Shown here piece by piece: positions 50,845 to 62,780 of a stretch of DNA of 64,000 nucleotides. The notes beneath the pieces are model-generated. The model saw nothing but the letters and a program-made list of their open reading frames with translations. It did not search any database and had not been told where the DNA came from. Both the position numbers and the translations under genes were made by a program. The first letter of the stretch is position 1. Each line of letters begins with the position of its first letter. This DNA is from Perca fluviatilis (taxonomy: Eukaryota; Chordata; Actinopteri; Perciformes; Percidae), in NCBI RefSeq assembly GCF_010015445.1, contig NC_053114.1:26493579-26557578 (forward strand), in the 5' to 3' direction.

Positions 50845-51636
50845 TAGGGATGCACCGAATATTCGGCCAGCGAAAATTTTCGGCCGAAAATGGCCCAAAA
50901 GGGCATTTTCAGTTTCCGGCCAAAATACTTTTATCACCGAAACAATACGGCCGAAATGTTGTGATGACACAAACAGAAACCGCAACCTGCACGTGTGTCA
51001 GTACCCGATCCGTTCCACCTGCAAAGCGTCTCCTAAGCAAAGAGGTTGAGACGGACCACGGAGTGAAAACAATGAAAAGTACGCTTTTAGAGTCTGTCAG
51101 CACACGTTCCAGTGAGATCTATTCGGATCCTCTGCACTTCATCGCAACTGTACTAGATCCGCGTTATAAAGACCATTACTTGGATGCGGAAATAAAGCAG
51201 AGCGCACGAGAAATGATCCAGAAATGACCCGCGTGGAGACGGAGCACACACGGAGCAGCGCCCAGCGCAGGAGGAGATCAGAGCGCAGAAAAAAAAAGAC
51301 TCGTCTCTCTGCATCAGATGAGGGGCATGCACCCTCGTTGTCTGATTTGTTCAGTGAAATCCTGCAAGAAAGTGCCTCAAATAATAATAATAACAATAGG
51401 TAAGCTATTCTGTTCTTAGGCTACTATATACTGTATGTGACTATCAGATTGTAGCCATATTTCTGCTAGATATTTTTTTAATTAAACTTTAATATTAATT
51501 TATACAATTGCAATGCCTTGATTTTAGTAAAGTTAGTACACAGTCTTAGCCATAAATGCAATGGTACTAATAATTGGCATAATTTCTTTCCTCTTTTTCG
51601 GTTTCGGCCAAGAATTTTCATTTCGGTGCATCCCTA
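50845..51636 (+). mobile_element. hAT deletion derivative, 792 bp, with TIRs and TSD
   Basis: The left end TAGGGATGCACCGAA and the right end TTCGGTGCATCCCTA are 15-bp perfect inverted repeats, with further GGCCGAAA-type subterminal similarity. The flanking 8-mers ATTAACAC (50837-50844) and ACTAACAC (51637-51644) differ at one base, as expected for an ageing hAT target duplication. The interior keeps a transposase fragment but is far shorter than a full hAT element (usually several kb), so this copy arose by internal deletion. Confidence 0.9.
51072..51399 (+). pseudogene. hAT transposase fragment (decayed)
   Basis: The frame from 51072 reads a segment containing DPLHFIATVLDPRYKDHYLD and then EIKQSAREMIQK, which matches the region before the C-terminal dimerisation domain of hAT transposases (ATLLDPRYK-type motif). 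It stops at TGA (51225-51227). A second frame then reads an Arg/Lys-rich linker and DLFSEILQESASNN, again typical of these proteins, up to a consensus donor (AATAG|GTAAGC at 51400). No RNase-H catalytic core remains, so it cannot encode an active enzyme. The residues before 51072 may also be transposase-derived, but are less clear. Confidence 0.75.
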
Positions 51637-51807
51637 ACTAACACACTGTTTAATTCACTCTCTACACTTCTGCTCTTGTATCTTTGGTTTTGGAAAGAGT
51701 AAAAGAGCTCTTACCTCATTGCACCTGTGTCTCTGAATTAAAGGCTGATGATACGGTTGTATTTATACGTAAAGATGTGAGAATAACGTAAACGCTAACT
51801 CCTGATT

Positions 51808-52354
51808 TCCACCAACTGCAAAACGTCAGCGGATTGGCTCCGCTGCGTGTCGGCTCCGTACTCTGTCGTCCTTCAAAACCCACCAGCTCCAGATTTGTTA
51901 CGCAACGGCTGCCGAAGTCACGAGGACCTACGAGATCTCGCAAATTCACGTATGATCACGCGATATAACAGGATGTAGTTTCTAACAGAACCACAAAACC
52001 AACAACAGTTTGTTTCCATCCATTATGACGTTTTCAAGGTGTAGTGCAGGAAAATATGATCCGCCATGAGCATGGTGTATTTTATTTTGAAAATGAACCG
52101 GATGTTTTATTTGTTTCTGTGCTCGACTTCCTGTCTCGCACTATCTGCCGTGCGCTGAATTGCTGCGGAGCTCTCCGGCGTCCAACAAAAACAGAAGCTC
52201 TGCGTATCTGCTCTGGAGGGCTGCGGACCGCCGAAGCTGGGACGGAGTCGGAACGCAGCCGTTGTAGTGGAAATACACACACTGACTTTAATGGAAACCT
52301 AATGACTCCGCCGCAGTTCCGGAGCGGATCCACAGACGTTCCACAGTTGGTGGA
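51808..52354. mobile_element. Probable TIR element, family unresolved
   Basis: TCCACCAACTG at 51808-51818 is mirrored by CAGTTGGTGGA at 52344-52354. Inside the ends, AACGTCAGCGGATTGGCTCC on the left parallels, on the opposite strand at the right, AACGTCTGTGGATCCGCTCC. The interior is CpG-rich against AT-rich surroundings. No target duplication was clear and no transposase is recognisable, so the superfamily is open. Frames within it have no recognisable domain. Confidence 0.55.
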
Positions 52355-54127
52355 GTAAACAGTCAATCTGGGGTGGAGTGTATAGGGTGGATGTATGGGA
52401 AGAAAAAAAACTAAGGGAAATAACGGGAAAGGAAATGGATAAATAAAAGAACAAAAAAACTGAAATTAAAGTCCTTGGCACCACTTTGAACTCCAACCTC
52501 AGCTCCTTGGCGACTGGCTCCAGTTCTCCAGAGAGACAGAAAGATGGAGTTGGTGGGTGAGTAGGGGGATGGGGCTTAGAAGAATAAAGCTGATTAACCT
52601 GAACGAAGACAGCTTTCACCTTCTGCTGCAGATTTTTTTTCCCACCTACTCCATTTTGCCCTTCAAATGACCTTGTCCTTCATGCAGCAGCACACTAAAA
52701 TTAACTTTCCATTTTCAGAACAATACATTGGACTGAATGTTAGCACGGAGACTGTGACAAGTCTAACCAGGTGTTTGAGTCATAAATTGGAAAAAGAAAT
52801 GTAGACAGACACTGTCCCACGTGTATACATACTAATATTTCATGCACTGTGTTTAGTGTCCAAACACTAAAAGTGCTGCCCCATGATCAAATGTAGGCAC
52901 CTACATTTACACAATTAATTCTGGGTTTTCTCCATTGTAGAGAAAAAAACAAAAGGAAAACCGAAAATCAACCCCTGGCTTTTAAATCACCACATGGTTT
53001 GGGTGTGATGTAAGGAGGAAAGACACAAAGAAGAATGTTGAGAGAAACGCCACATACAAGGTGTTTACTGATCTCTCTAGGCTCACCACATGTGATTACA
53101 GTCTGTATGTTTAACAGACCAATTAAGGTTTTTATGGAACTTGGGGCCTTTACTGCAGGATGGCTGGCACCACACTCCTTTAGTCTCTCTGTGTTAGGTT
53201 TGGCACTTAACAAACCATTTAATTCTTCCCTTTAATTCTTTAATTCTTAAAACTCAATTGTGCCATCATGAAAACACCACTGTTAGAGTTCAGAGAAACC
53301 GAGGTAGCTGTATTATAGAATACAACCATCTAAAGAAAGAGGACGCTGCAAGCAGATTTAAGTGTACTACAGAGAACCATTTATAGTTGGTGGACTTCAG
53401 AGACGTTTTGTTGCACTATAAAAGTGAGAATAAAAGCTACTCAAGAACTTAGAAACTGTAAAACATTTCCTTGTAAGGGATAGCTAGTGTAGGCCACAAT
53501 GTGTAGTGTTGTGTTTACGAAGGTGGGTAAGCTCACCTTCACCATCCACCAGCGGAGAGAATCCTTCTTCCGTTAACACAGGCATCCTGCCTGTTTCTCC
53601 CCACTGGTAGGTATAATCCCCTTGGTAAAGGCCTGAAACATGCCGGGCTGTTACCACACAGAACCACAGGAAGAGCAGGGTGGCACTTCATAGTCACAGC
53701 CACACTGTAAAGCTGGCTGAGTCTGGAATTGCAGCATAGTACATGAAGGCTGTCTCATGGTTTAACGTCATGTCATCATGAAGGAATCATAAGCACTTTT
53801 TTCAACTCTTCTCTCGAATTTTTGAAGAATAAGCTTAACAGACATGGCGTGCACAACATCAAGACTGTAATTATGTTTTTGTCTATATAAATAACATTTA
53901 TAGAACAAATTAATATTTCATATACTACTAATTTTACAATTTCTATCAACATATAAAGGAAATATTTTTAATAAATGTATCTGTCAAGTTGACATTTTTT
54001 TCATATTGCCTGACAACGTATGTAATGTGTTTTTCCTCGAATATTTGCTCTTACAATACAATATCCTTGCGTAGCAGCTAAAGCATTATAACATTTCTTA
54101 ATGGATATGTTTAAGCACCAGAAGCAC
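52355..54127. other. Non-coding stretch, nothing recognised
   Basis: AT-rich to mixed DNA; short open frames have no recognisable domain. Confidence 0.5.
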
Positions 54128-54345
54128 TTAAAGGATAGGTTCAGGATTTGTCAAGTCTGTCTAAGCTTCAGATTTTGAACACAAGACAGGGACAGTGGAT
54201 TTTGTCCCCCATCACTTAGATTAAAAGCAAATTCAGAAGAGATCTCTTAATGGAAAAATGCAAAGGAAAACCTATTTCAATGTTCATATGGGCACCTGAC
54301 TCCTGTTTTAAGATGGACTTGAAAAATTGTGAACCTATCCTTTAA
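54128..54345 (-). mobile_element. TTAA-flanked MITE, 218 bp
   Basis: The element is bounded by TTAA on both sides (54128-54131 and 54342-54345), with terminal inverted repeats AGGATAGGTTCA, exact for 12 bp and imperfect beyond. TTAA duplications are made by piggyBac and Kolobok transposases. Read on the minus strand, the phrases AGGATAGGTTCACAATTTTT and GGTGCCCATATGAACATTGA are those of an abundant fish MITE. It is non-autonomous, with no coding content. Confidence 0.8.
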
Positions 54346-55123
54346 GGTTAGAGAAAGAGTGGCTAAACACAGAAAAAGTCAAAAGGGACTCAAAGCACAG
54401 AATGGGTTTACTTTATTAACTTTATTTAACCGAAACCAAACTCTCCCTAACCTTAACCAAAGTGCTTTTGTTACCCAATCACACGTGGGACTCAAACTAC
54501 AGTCATATGTGTCAACGTCCTTCACTTTGTACACCATTTATAGGGCTGCCTTTTGCTTACAATTCCACAGTTTGCAGTAAGTTTTAACAATGAACTGTTA
54601 CTGGATGATTTGTGTTTTTTGTCATATTTACAAGGCTGTGTTTGATGTTAAATATTAACGGACGTCATATTTTAAACAATGTCATTTAAAATATATACCA
54701 CATAATTCTCCACAGTTGCTGTAATGCCATACCCTTTCAAACACACTAAAAAGGCCAAACAAATATAATTCCACTGTGATTGTGGTAGCCAGTCTACTCA
54801 TTTTGTTTAAATACCACTATAGGTGTGATCAGGGAAAATCTATGGTTTGAAGACTCAGTGCTGTAGAATATTCTTCTTGACATTTATAAACGACAGCATT
54901 TATATGAGCTCAGCCCAAACTTGAGGCTTAGTGTGTGTTCCCCACAATGATAAAGCGGGGGGGGGGCATGGTGTTTGCACCAGGGGCAAGAAGCAGGTGA
55001 AGACAGTGTATGCTGTTTAGCGGAGCTCTGTGATTGTGTTTGCAAGGTGAGATGTGTGGTTGTGTTCCATCTCCACTTTCTGCACTATGGTCTGTTATCA
55101 GCCCAGATGATGTAGGGAGATAC

Positions 55124-55127
<4 letters not shown>
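54346..55127. other. AT-rich non-coding stretch
   Basis: Ten consecutive G at about 54957-54966; nothing else recognised. Confidence 0.5.

Positions 55128-55202
<75 letters not shown>
55128..55202 (+). repeat. (TG)n microsatellite, 75 bp
   Basis: Uninterrupted TG array of about 37 units. Confidence 0.97.
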
Positions 55203-55205
<3 letters not shown>

Positions 55206-56944
55206 TATCTGTGTTTTCAGGAGACCCGAGGTATTCGCGTAACAGATCACAGTGCCCTGATGTAACACTGTTACACTGTTTTCCTTTTCCTCTTTCAGAC
55301 TCTGATCTATCAGGCCTCTCCTGTCTAATGTAGCTAGGATTTGCATCATTTGAGAAATCTAATGGTGAAAAAAACTGTTAAACCTGTTTCTAAGTTCACA
55401 TTGAATCACTTCAGCTTCCTGGTCACTTCTGTTTGTTACTTGTTTTTCTTCTTTGAACATTTTTCAATTTCGTTCTTTTTTCATTTGTCTATTTGTGTCT
55501 TTATGTCATGCCTTCAACTTTGCAAAATTAAAGCTGGCTACAGGTTCAACATATCTGACTGCAGTGCAGTAAATTATTGGCATGCCCTTGTAGCTAAGGT
55601 CTCAGGCTTATAAGTCTCGCTCATTGTCTCTCTCCTACTACTGAGGGTTTTAGTTTAAGAGTAAGCTACATACAAAGGATGCCACATGAGGAAATTTTCT
55701 CACTGGTTAATAAACTTATAGCGCTCAATATCTTTAGATGGCTTACTTTGATCTCTGGCCTCTCCGGTCAAGCTCAGCTGCGGAGACGGTGTTCTGTGGC
55801 ACAGCTGCACCGCGTTCTGGCTGCGATGTGGCAACTTTTTTTGCTTTGACACCAAATCTCCGCCATCGTCTTGTCGGTAAACTCTCCTTATGCAACTCCT
55901 GCTACTCTGTGCTGCGGCTCTGCTGCTGTGGTAAAGAGCAGACGCTTTCAGTTTATAAGTGTAGCTTCTATCGTACAATACCTTACTTTATCTTTTAGTG
56001 AGTTAAGATAGACCAAGGAAGTATGTCCATAAACTGTGATGAATGTTTCCAACATGTCACATGTCATAAATCTCAACAAAAATGAGAAGGACAGCAATAA
56101 CGTATGATCATCTATAGGATGAAATAATCAAATTGCCTTTAATCTACACCCAAAGTGACGGCTGCACATGTAGAGCAGCTGTATGAGCTGAAGGTCTTCA
56201 TGTTTCCCATCATCCTCAGTATGTGAAGGCAAATCCTTTCTCTGAATACTTTCTAATACTGTGGCCCCCAAAACAAGGATATCCATTTGACCAAACATTC
56301 AGCTGTGTCAAAGGCAAGGACAGCAATTTACCCAAATGTTCACCATTTTCTGGACAAGGCCATCCATTTAACCAAATATTCACCTGTTTCTGGAACTCAA
56401 TAAATACCAGGCATGAAAGTGTAGCAAAGCCCCCTGCCCCTGCTGGATATGACAATAGTCTGGTCTGTCAGGGTGCAAAACGTAACAACCTCTGCTCTCA
56501 AATTAGACCTACCACTGAGCCCACTGACAATGGGATGCTGAGATTGTAATTACCATAAAAGCTTGCACCCCGCCCACCCCCCCTTACTACCACCATCTCT
56601 CTATGTACACCCCACACCACCCTTGACCTCCATCTATCTCTCCAAAAAAAAACTCCTCATTTTTTCCCCTCTCTACCATTTCCCTGGAATAGTTCCATTG
56701 TGTCCTGCACTTTAAGGGCTCTGTAGGGAGCAGGGACCCCCAAATTTAAATACATTTGATGAAACTGAATGTGAATGAGTGTGGGTGTAAGTGTGTGTGT
56801 CTATGTGTGCATGTTTGTTATGTGTAATGAGCAGCATGCTTTTCCCTTTATCCTGCAGAGGCCCGAGTGTGAGACACGGTTGATGCCAGCCAAGTCGAGA
56901 CACCGCCCGAGTGCCTTTAAGTCAAAATGCTGCCGGGCTGAGAC

Positions 56945-56947
<3 letters not shown>
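55203..56947. other. Non-coding stretch with a GC-rich island
   Basis: A GC-elevated block at about 55740-55940 is open on the minus strand (92 codons) but has no domain I can name; its basic, polar composition resembles the N-terminal exon of a transposon-derived protein, a weak impression only. The rest is AT-rich or pyrimidine-rich without recognised content. Confidence 0.35.

Positions 56948-56992
<45 letters not shown>
56948..56992 (+). repeat. (CT)n microsatellite
   Basis: About 22 CT units. Confidence 0.95.
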
Positions 56993-56994
<2 letters not shown>

Positions 56995-58615
56995 TCATTA
57001 TCTTTTTCATTCTCGTCTGATTCTGTCATCCCTTGATCTGTTGGATGTGCAGTTCACTCAAGGTTGTGCTGGAAAACGGAAAGATAATAGGAAACAAAGT
57101 GAACACGTTGGTGGGAGCATAAAGGTGTTGACGTGAGGGAGAAAGAAAACACCACTCAGAAGTAACCTTTAAGCAACATGGTCATTAACACCTCCATTAC
57201 AAACCATTCTGTATGAGCAGCTCTATTAGTCATTCAAAGCCCACGCTTCTCTTTAAGACAGCCATACATTTTTTTTTCAACAAGACAGCTGGATAGTAAA
57301 AAATACCTCTTTGTTTTCTTTTAAACAACAATCTGTCATCACCATCGCTACCACCAGCTGTTTGTAAGGCTCCTGCATTAAACTGATCTGTCTGAATACT
57401 ATGTGCTGTGAGCTGCTACAATATGGCAGGTCAAAACTGAACAGGTATGCTGAAAAGACGAATTGATTCCTTTCACACAATAACAGTCTTAATTGCTGGA
57501 CATGTAATACATTACAAATGACTGAGACAATGTCTTTCCTTGGTAGTTTTCAAAATGTTGCAGTTACGAATGAACACTTATGAAAGCATCTGTCTCTATT
57601 TACAAAAAGCTACCATCTTCAAATGAGTCAGTGAATAAATAATATTCAGTAAGAAAATATTACATATTACATCGGATTATTCTTATTTCCATAAAGTGCA
57701 ATCATGAAGGTTGTTTAAAGTACCTAATGTTATTCAAAGTAAATGCTTCACTCTGGGAGATCATCTGACCTCCTTAACCCATTTCAGTTTAAGTTCTGGC
57801 ATAATTTCACATTTTCAGTGTTTCCCCCGATACGCTCGTTCTCTGATTGAAGCTTGGATGGTCTTTTTTTCTATGTATGGCTACTTGAAATTCACCTATT
57901 AACTGTACTTCAAATGATACAGTTGTTTCATAATTCAAATGAAAAAAATCAAAAAGACAAGGAGGCATTAACACCTTTACCAGGTGTAATGGAAAAAGTG
58001 ATTTGTTAGAGGTCTGAAAATAGGTCCTCTTTCCCTACCTATAATTATAGCTTTGAAACATATTATCTTACAGGTATGGCTTCAAAAGTGTCTCTCGCAC
58101 AGTGCTAACAAGGCCCAGTGAAACTCCAAAGAGGAAGGCAGAAGCCTTAATTACATAGGTGCATATATTACTACAAATCAGCCCCTGCTGAGCATATATT
58201 AATTCTACTGTGCAACAGACATTTTCTTGCACCCATTTCCTTCAGGCTGGGACAATTACAAAGTTAACTTTTTCTCACTTTAATTCTGAGTCAGGTATAG
58301 CATATTTCTAAATTCATCCAATTATGGCATAAATACCAGACAATGCAGAGTAGAAATAAATGTGCATGCACAATTATAGTGCAAGTGTCAAATAACATAC
58401 AAAAGTGTAAATGCTGTACTGGATGAAAAGTAATGACAAAATAAGAATGTGTGGCGTGATAAGTGGGGCAAGATGTGTCAAATGTGGAAACTAATTTTTA
58501 CATAACATGGCTATGTGTTTAACTCTTAAATTCATCCACTCAGAAGACTTTAATTAAATTTAAAAAGGTACTCAGGCAACAGATTTCAATCCCCGATGAG
58601 AGTAATATATGACAC
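56993..58615. other. AT-rich non-coding stretch
   Basis: No gene or transposon recognised. Confidence 0.5.
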
Positions 58616-58618
58616 TGA

Positions 58619-59310
58619 GGGCCAGATGTATATACATTTGTGAATGTAGCGTAATGAGCGCCATGGCCAACTCGCAGAAAGCATACTATGTGATACTTCA
58701 GCTTACGTCGTATTTACCAAACCTGCAGTTCATCGGGTAACCGGCGCCTTTCTCCACCCACTATACCGTAAATTGCGCTGTAGCAAAGCGTTAAGTACTG
58801 GTGCTATGATACGGCTGAGTGCAGACTGCAATAGTCCCACTGCTGATGCTATGACTGTTTGAAATGATCCTGATGCCAATATTTGTTTAAAAACTGCTGG
58901 AATGGAATGTGAACGCTGAGTCGGAGATTCGATGTCATCTTTGATTTCTTCCAGTAACTGTAATATTGCATGGCTGCTTAATCTGTAATGCTTAATGATT
59001 TCGTGTTCACTCAACTGAAAAAGTGTGATCCTTGTGGCAAAAATCTTTTCAGCTCGTCTCCTTGGCCTATGTCTCCGTCTTGCTCAGTTACTGCTGCCAT
59101 TTCACCAGGAGGCATATGCGAGGAAACCTTCCAGGTTTACACCTGCTTTTAAGAGGCGGAGAATTGTCACCGCAACTTGCCATTTTCAGTTCCCGCAACA
59201 GGCAGTCTGCGCTTTTACCTCAGTTTGTACATACCTCGCCATGCTTTTACACGCACGTTGCGAAACAAATACGCCTGAAGTGGGCGTAAAAGCGTTAGTA
59301 CATCTGGCCC
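58619..59310 (-). mobile_element. PIF/Harbinger deletion derivative, 692 bp
   Basis: The left end GGGCCAGATGTA and right end TACATCTGGCCC are 12-bp perfect inverted repeats, flanked on both sides by TGA (58616-58618 and 59311-59313), consistent with the 3-bp target duplication of PIF/Harbinger transposons. The minus strand carries a truncated Harbinger transposase. The element is much shorter than a full Harbinger copy, so most of the transposase and any accessory protein gene have been deleted. Confidence 0.85.
58730..59083 (-). pseudogene. Truncated PIF/Harbinger (HARBI1-like) transposase N-terminus
   Basis: The frame is open for about 118 codons between stops, and its first ATG-like start is only TTG, so a start codon has probably been lost. 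It contains a basic lead-in, YRLSSHAILQLLEEIKDDIE, a PTQRSHSIP motif, then ASGSFQTVIASAVG and QSALSRII. These are the conserved N-terminal helix-turn-helix-like region of HARBI1-type transposases. A few residues appear missing between SIPAV and LASGSF. It then breaks off into unrelated sequence (APVTR, stop) before any DDE catalytic residue, so it cannot be active. Confidence 0.8.
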
Positions 59311-59325
59311 TGACAGTATTGTCAC

Positions 59326-60165
59326 CAGAGGCCTGTACTACGAAGCAAGATTTGGCGTTAACGAGGTAACTTCAGGTTCAACCCAGGGTTTTGTGTATCA
59401 CGACGGTGGATCACTTGTTACTGGGTTAAATCGCCGTGGTAACTTATGCTGAATACCTAACCTGGTCGGGAGCAGGTTATGTTGGAGATTAGAGATCAAC
59501 CGGTGTAAAAGCACCGCCTACTGACCAATCAATACTCGATTGATAACGGAGTCACCGAAACGGTGGAGCTCGGTGCACGGAGAGAGAGAGAGGTGCGTTC
59601 ATAAAAGTTAAAACATTAAATATTTGTATGAAAGATATAGATTTTCAGCGGAGGGAATTACGTATAGGCTATTTGTCGGCTTCTTGAGCCGTGTGTTGCC
59701 AATGCGCACATTGGTTTGAATTATGTTTTTATATTTTTTATTTGCTCTCAAGTTCGCTTACCACTGCCAGGGTTGCAAATTAATAATACTGACAAGCGTT
59801 GAGATTTACGCATTTACAGCGTCGGCTATTTTTTTGGCAGCTTTCCTTCCTGTTTTAGGAAGCAGCGACTGTATTGCGTTTTGCCTGTAAAATCATGTCT
59901 GTGTTCATATTTATGTAGAATTATAGTTTGCTCTTCTTGTGTAAAATATCTGGTAGATGTTTGTGATTGGTCATGCTGTGCAAACACCGCCTCTTTTATG
60001 TGAACGCGTGCGTCGCTGGACTGGGAAACCCTGGGTTGATTGAACTAGTTGTTAACCGCCGCCGTGACACAGCTTATGTGGGACCGCGGTTGTTAGGTTT
60101 GGTGAAGCCGGGTAACTGAAAGAAATCCAGGGCATGTTGATCCTGCTTCGTAGTACAGGCCTCTG
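59326..60165. mobile_element. TIR element with 22-bp perfect ends, 840 bp
   Basis: The left end carries AGAGGCCTGTACTACGAAGC and the right end its exact reverse complement; the perfect match is 22 bp, from 59326 and to 60165. Subterminal sequence is also related: CAACCCAGGG on the left and CCCTGGGTTG on the right, followed by ACCGC/GCGGT words. No clear target duplication was found outside the ends. There is no recognisable transposase. The start GGCCTGTACTACGAAGC is shared by common fish MITEs that I associate with Harbinger-like transposons, but superfamily placement is inference. Confidence 0.8.
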
Positions 60166-60600
60166 ATAAAAATACCTTTTTTAGGATGTGAAGATCCCCA
60201 ATGTATCTACCTAAAGTCTGGTTTCACATTTAATAGATTTAGACTACCATTATGTTTTTGCTATCTTGAATGTGTTAATATACATTACCATTAACTTCTT
60301 TAAAATTCCAAATATGTATGTCAAATTCTCTTTTTCTCCATTTATAGATTTCATCTGGGCAGAATCAAGCTAAAGAAAATAAAAATTATTTATATTATGA
60401 ATATGCAAGCACTTCAAGAATGTGACTTAAAAAAAGGGCAAGAAATACTGGGCCTGTGCAAATTCAAACACAAACAAGCACTACACAAATCCACACATAT
60501 GAATGTACACCTCACCTAAATATCTTGTGCAAATACGAGCAAGTCAATTTCAGCCGGAGTCGTGCATGGTGATGCTCTCTCTGATATTGTAGTGGTCACG

Positions 60601-60603
<3 letters not shown>
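60166..60603. other. AT-rich non-coding stretch
   Basis: Nothing recognised. Confidence 0.45.

Positions 60604-60675
<72 letters not shown>
60604..60675 (+). repeat. (TG)n microsatellite with TTTT interruption
   Basis: Two TG arrays separated by one GTTTTG interruption near 60634. Confidence 0.96.
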
Positions 60676-60676
<1 letters not shown>

Positions 60677-62540
60677 GTGGATGCGAGTGGATCCAGCCAG
60701 GGGAGTAAGCGCAAGGGGTGGAGTTGGGATGGGGGGCTGCTGGATGGGCAGAGGGTTTCTTTGAAGTCTGGATTCCAATTAAACCCCTGACTGAGTTCTA
60801 AGCGCACAAGAAAAATGACTGAGGTACATGACATGGCCAGGTCCCCTCATCCAGCCAAGCCTTTCCATTTTAGGCCCTTTGTCTCCCTGCAGCTCCTAAT
60901 ATTTATGATCACCCCTCCTGACATAACCCCCATATCAGGTCTACCACCAGCCCAACAGAAGAAGAAAAAAACTGGACGGGACGTAAAAAAAACCATGCCA
61001 GCAGAGTGGAGAGCCAGAGTCAGACCCTGAGGTTTCACTGCTCGATGCAACATAAGAGAATATTTGAGAAACATCCACACAGAAAGGGGGAGTAAGATGA
61101 GGTCAAAGAGGAAGAGGTAGATGACAAAGACAGAGACAAAGACAACTTGTAGGCAAATATATAAAGAAAAGATCATCATATCCTGTATGAACCTGTGTGT
61201 GTTCAAAATTCTTTTTTCCCCTGCCGTTTGACACATTCCTGTAAGCACTTGCTTTTATTTACCCAACGGGATAAAATGCAAGAAATCATTTAAAAACACA
61301 GTAAACACTAGCCTGTGTAACAAAAGTAGAATAGCCGATCAGAGGACACATTTTTTTGTCAAAGCAAATTCTCTGTCAAAAACACAGTATGCCTATTCTT
61401 CTTCAGCAAGGAAAATGTGAGCTAATTGTGCTTCTGATAAGAATTTCCTAGAAACACACACAACTAGCACATTTGATGATACATTATCATTTTACTTGAC
61501 AATGCGGTACTTTTACGGTAATTTTGAGCAGCTAGCCCCTCACGCTGAGAAGGAGATCTATGGAATGGGACTTGAGCACATTGCCAATTTACCTTAGACA
61601 GCACCACTATACACCTTTACAAAACCCAGTATTTGGCTGCTACTCCTCGCAGTTTTGTTTTCGGTTTCTTTTTTTTTCTTTTTTTAAGTAAAAACGGTGA
61701 AGGTGCACCTTAGCTGGGGGACATGTTTTTGTTGAAAGCGAATGGAGAGAAACGGTTGATTTCAGAGGTATCAGTCCTGCAAGGCAACCGCAGGCAATTC
61801 ATACAGTACCTGACACAATGCCTGAAACCCACTGCAGTTTTTCTGTTCTTATTTCTGCACCTTTCGCACATGAATTCCATTCACTCACGCACTCAGAGCA
61901 ACACACAGTAGATAACGATACATACTCCATAATTCATTCAGCACTGAATTTGATTTCCTTTTCTCTTTTTTCTTTTGTATAAGTTTACACCCTGCACACA
62001 CCCTCACTCCGTACCACACAGACACACAAAGTGCAAAAGTGCACGCATGTATCGTTTCCCTTCGAAAATGAGAAGTCAAACGTATAACAACTCAAATACA
62101 CACAAACACGCTCTGGAATAAAACGTTGAAAAGTGTCAGACACCTGGTCAAATGCTCATGATTCCCAAAGGAACCCGATGAATAAACTACTTCCTGCGGG
62201 AGAGAAAAGAAATGGGAGGCAGCAGGGTTTGAGCAGAAAGACGAGGTTTACGTGATGTCTGTTCCTGGCAGACACGGAACAGGAGATGGGACGAAGTAGG
62301 AAGGGGTTAATGCTGGGAGCCGGCAACCTTTTATCACACTGGAGGGAGACAGGGAGCTGAGAAGTGCAGAATGGTAAATATTTCAAGATGATAGGTGACA
62401 TAAACAAAAGGTTTACTCTTGTTCCCACTTTTTAAGTTGCAAAATTTGGGGCTGGTAATTCATAACAGCAGACCTCGCTGACACACTTATACGGCACTGA
62501 CGAATAGACCCCTGCAGCTCAACACAAGAACAATATTTAC
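60676..62540. other. Non-coding stretch, nothing recognised
   Basis: The 133-codon minus-strand frame at 60847-61248 is rich in hydrophobic residues because of T-rich DNA and matches no family I know. No transposon terminus recognised. Confidence 0.5.
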
Positions 62541-62548
62541 TTCATAAC

Positions 62549-62772
62549 CATAGGCGTAATTGACGGGGGATAGGGGTACAACCTCCCCAATAATCAAAAC
62601 TGGCCAGTGCAACCCCCCCCCCTAAAAAAAAACATTATAATTTCCTTTACATAAATAAAAACATTTGCAACATAACTTGATGCAGAAAAGGCACAAATTG
62701 TTGCAGAAAAATTCACGCTCAAATAAGAAAAAGATCTCAACCCCCAATGTTGAACCCAAAGTTACACCCTTG
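62549..62772. mobile_element. hAT-like MITE, 224 bp, decayed
   Basis: The left end CATAGGCGTAA and the reverse complement of the right end, CAAGGGTGTAA, match at 8 of 11 positions. The flanking 8-mers TTCATAAC (62541-62548) and CTCATAAC (62773-62780) differ at one base, compatible with a hAT target duplication. The interior has opposed G-rich and C-rich arms, including ten consecutive C at 62613-62622, and CCCAAAGTTACACCC at the right. No coding content. Confidence 0.6.
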
Positions 62773-62780
62773 CTCATAAC

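Noticed and set aside
50805..51071. N-terminal part of the forward ORF leading into the hAT transposase fragment
   Set aside because: It starts outside the transposon and runs through the terminal inverted repeat, so the first part is not transposase; only the part from about 51,072 is claimed.
57810..57840. CAGTGTTTCCCC as a hAT left terminus
   Set aside because: No matching right end, target duplication or interior phrases follow it.
60847..61248. 133-codon reverse ORF with hydrophobic stretch
   Set aside because: The hydrophobic segment comes from T-rich codons; no homologue or membrane-protein family was recognised.
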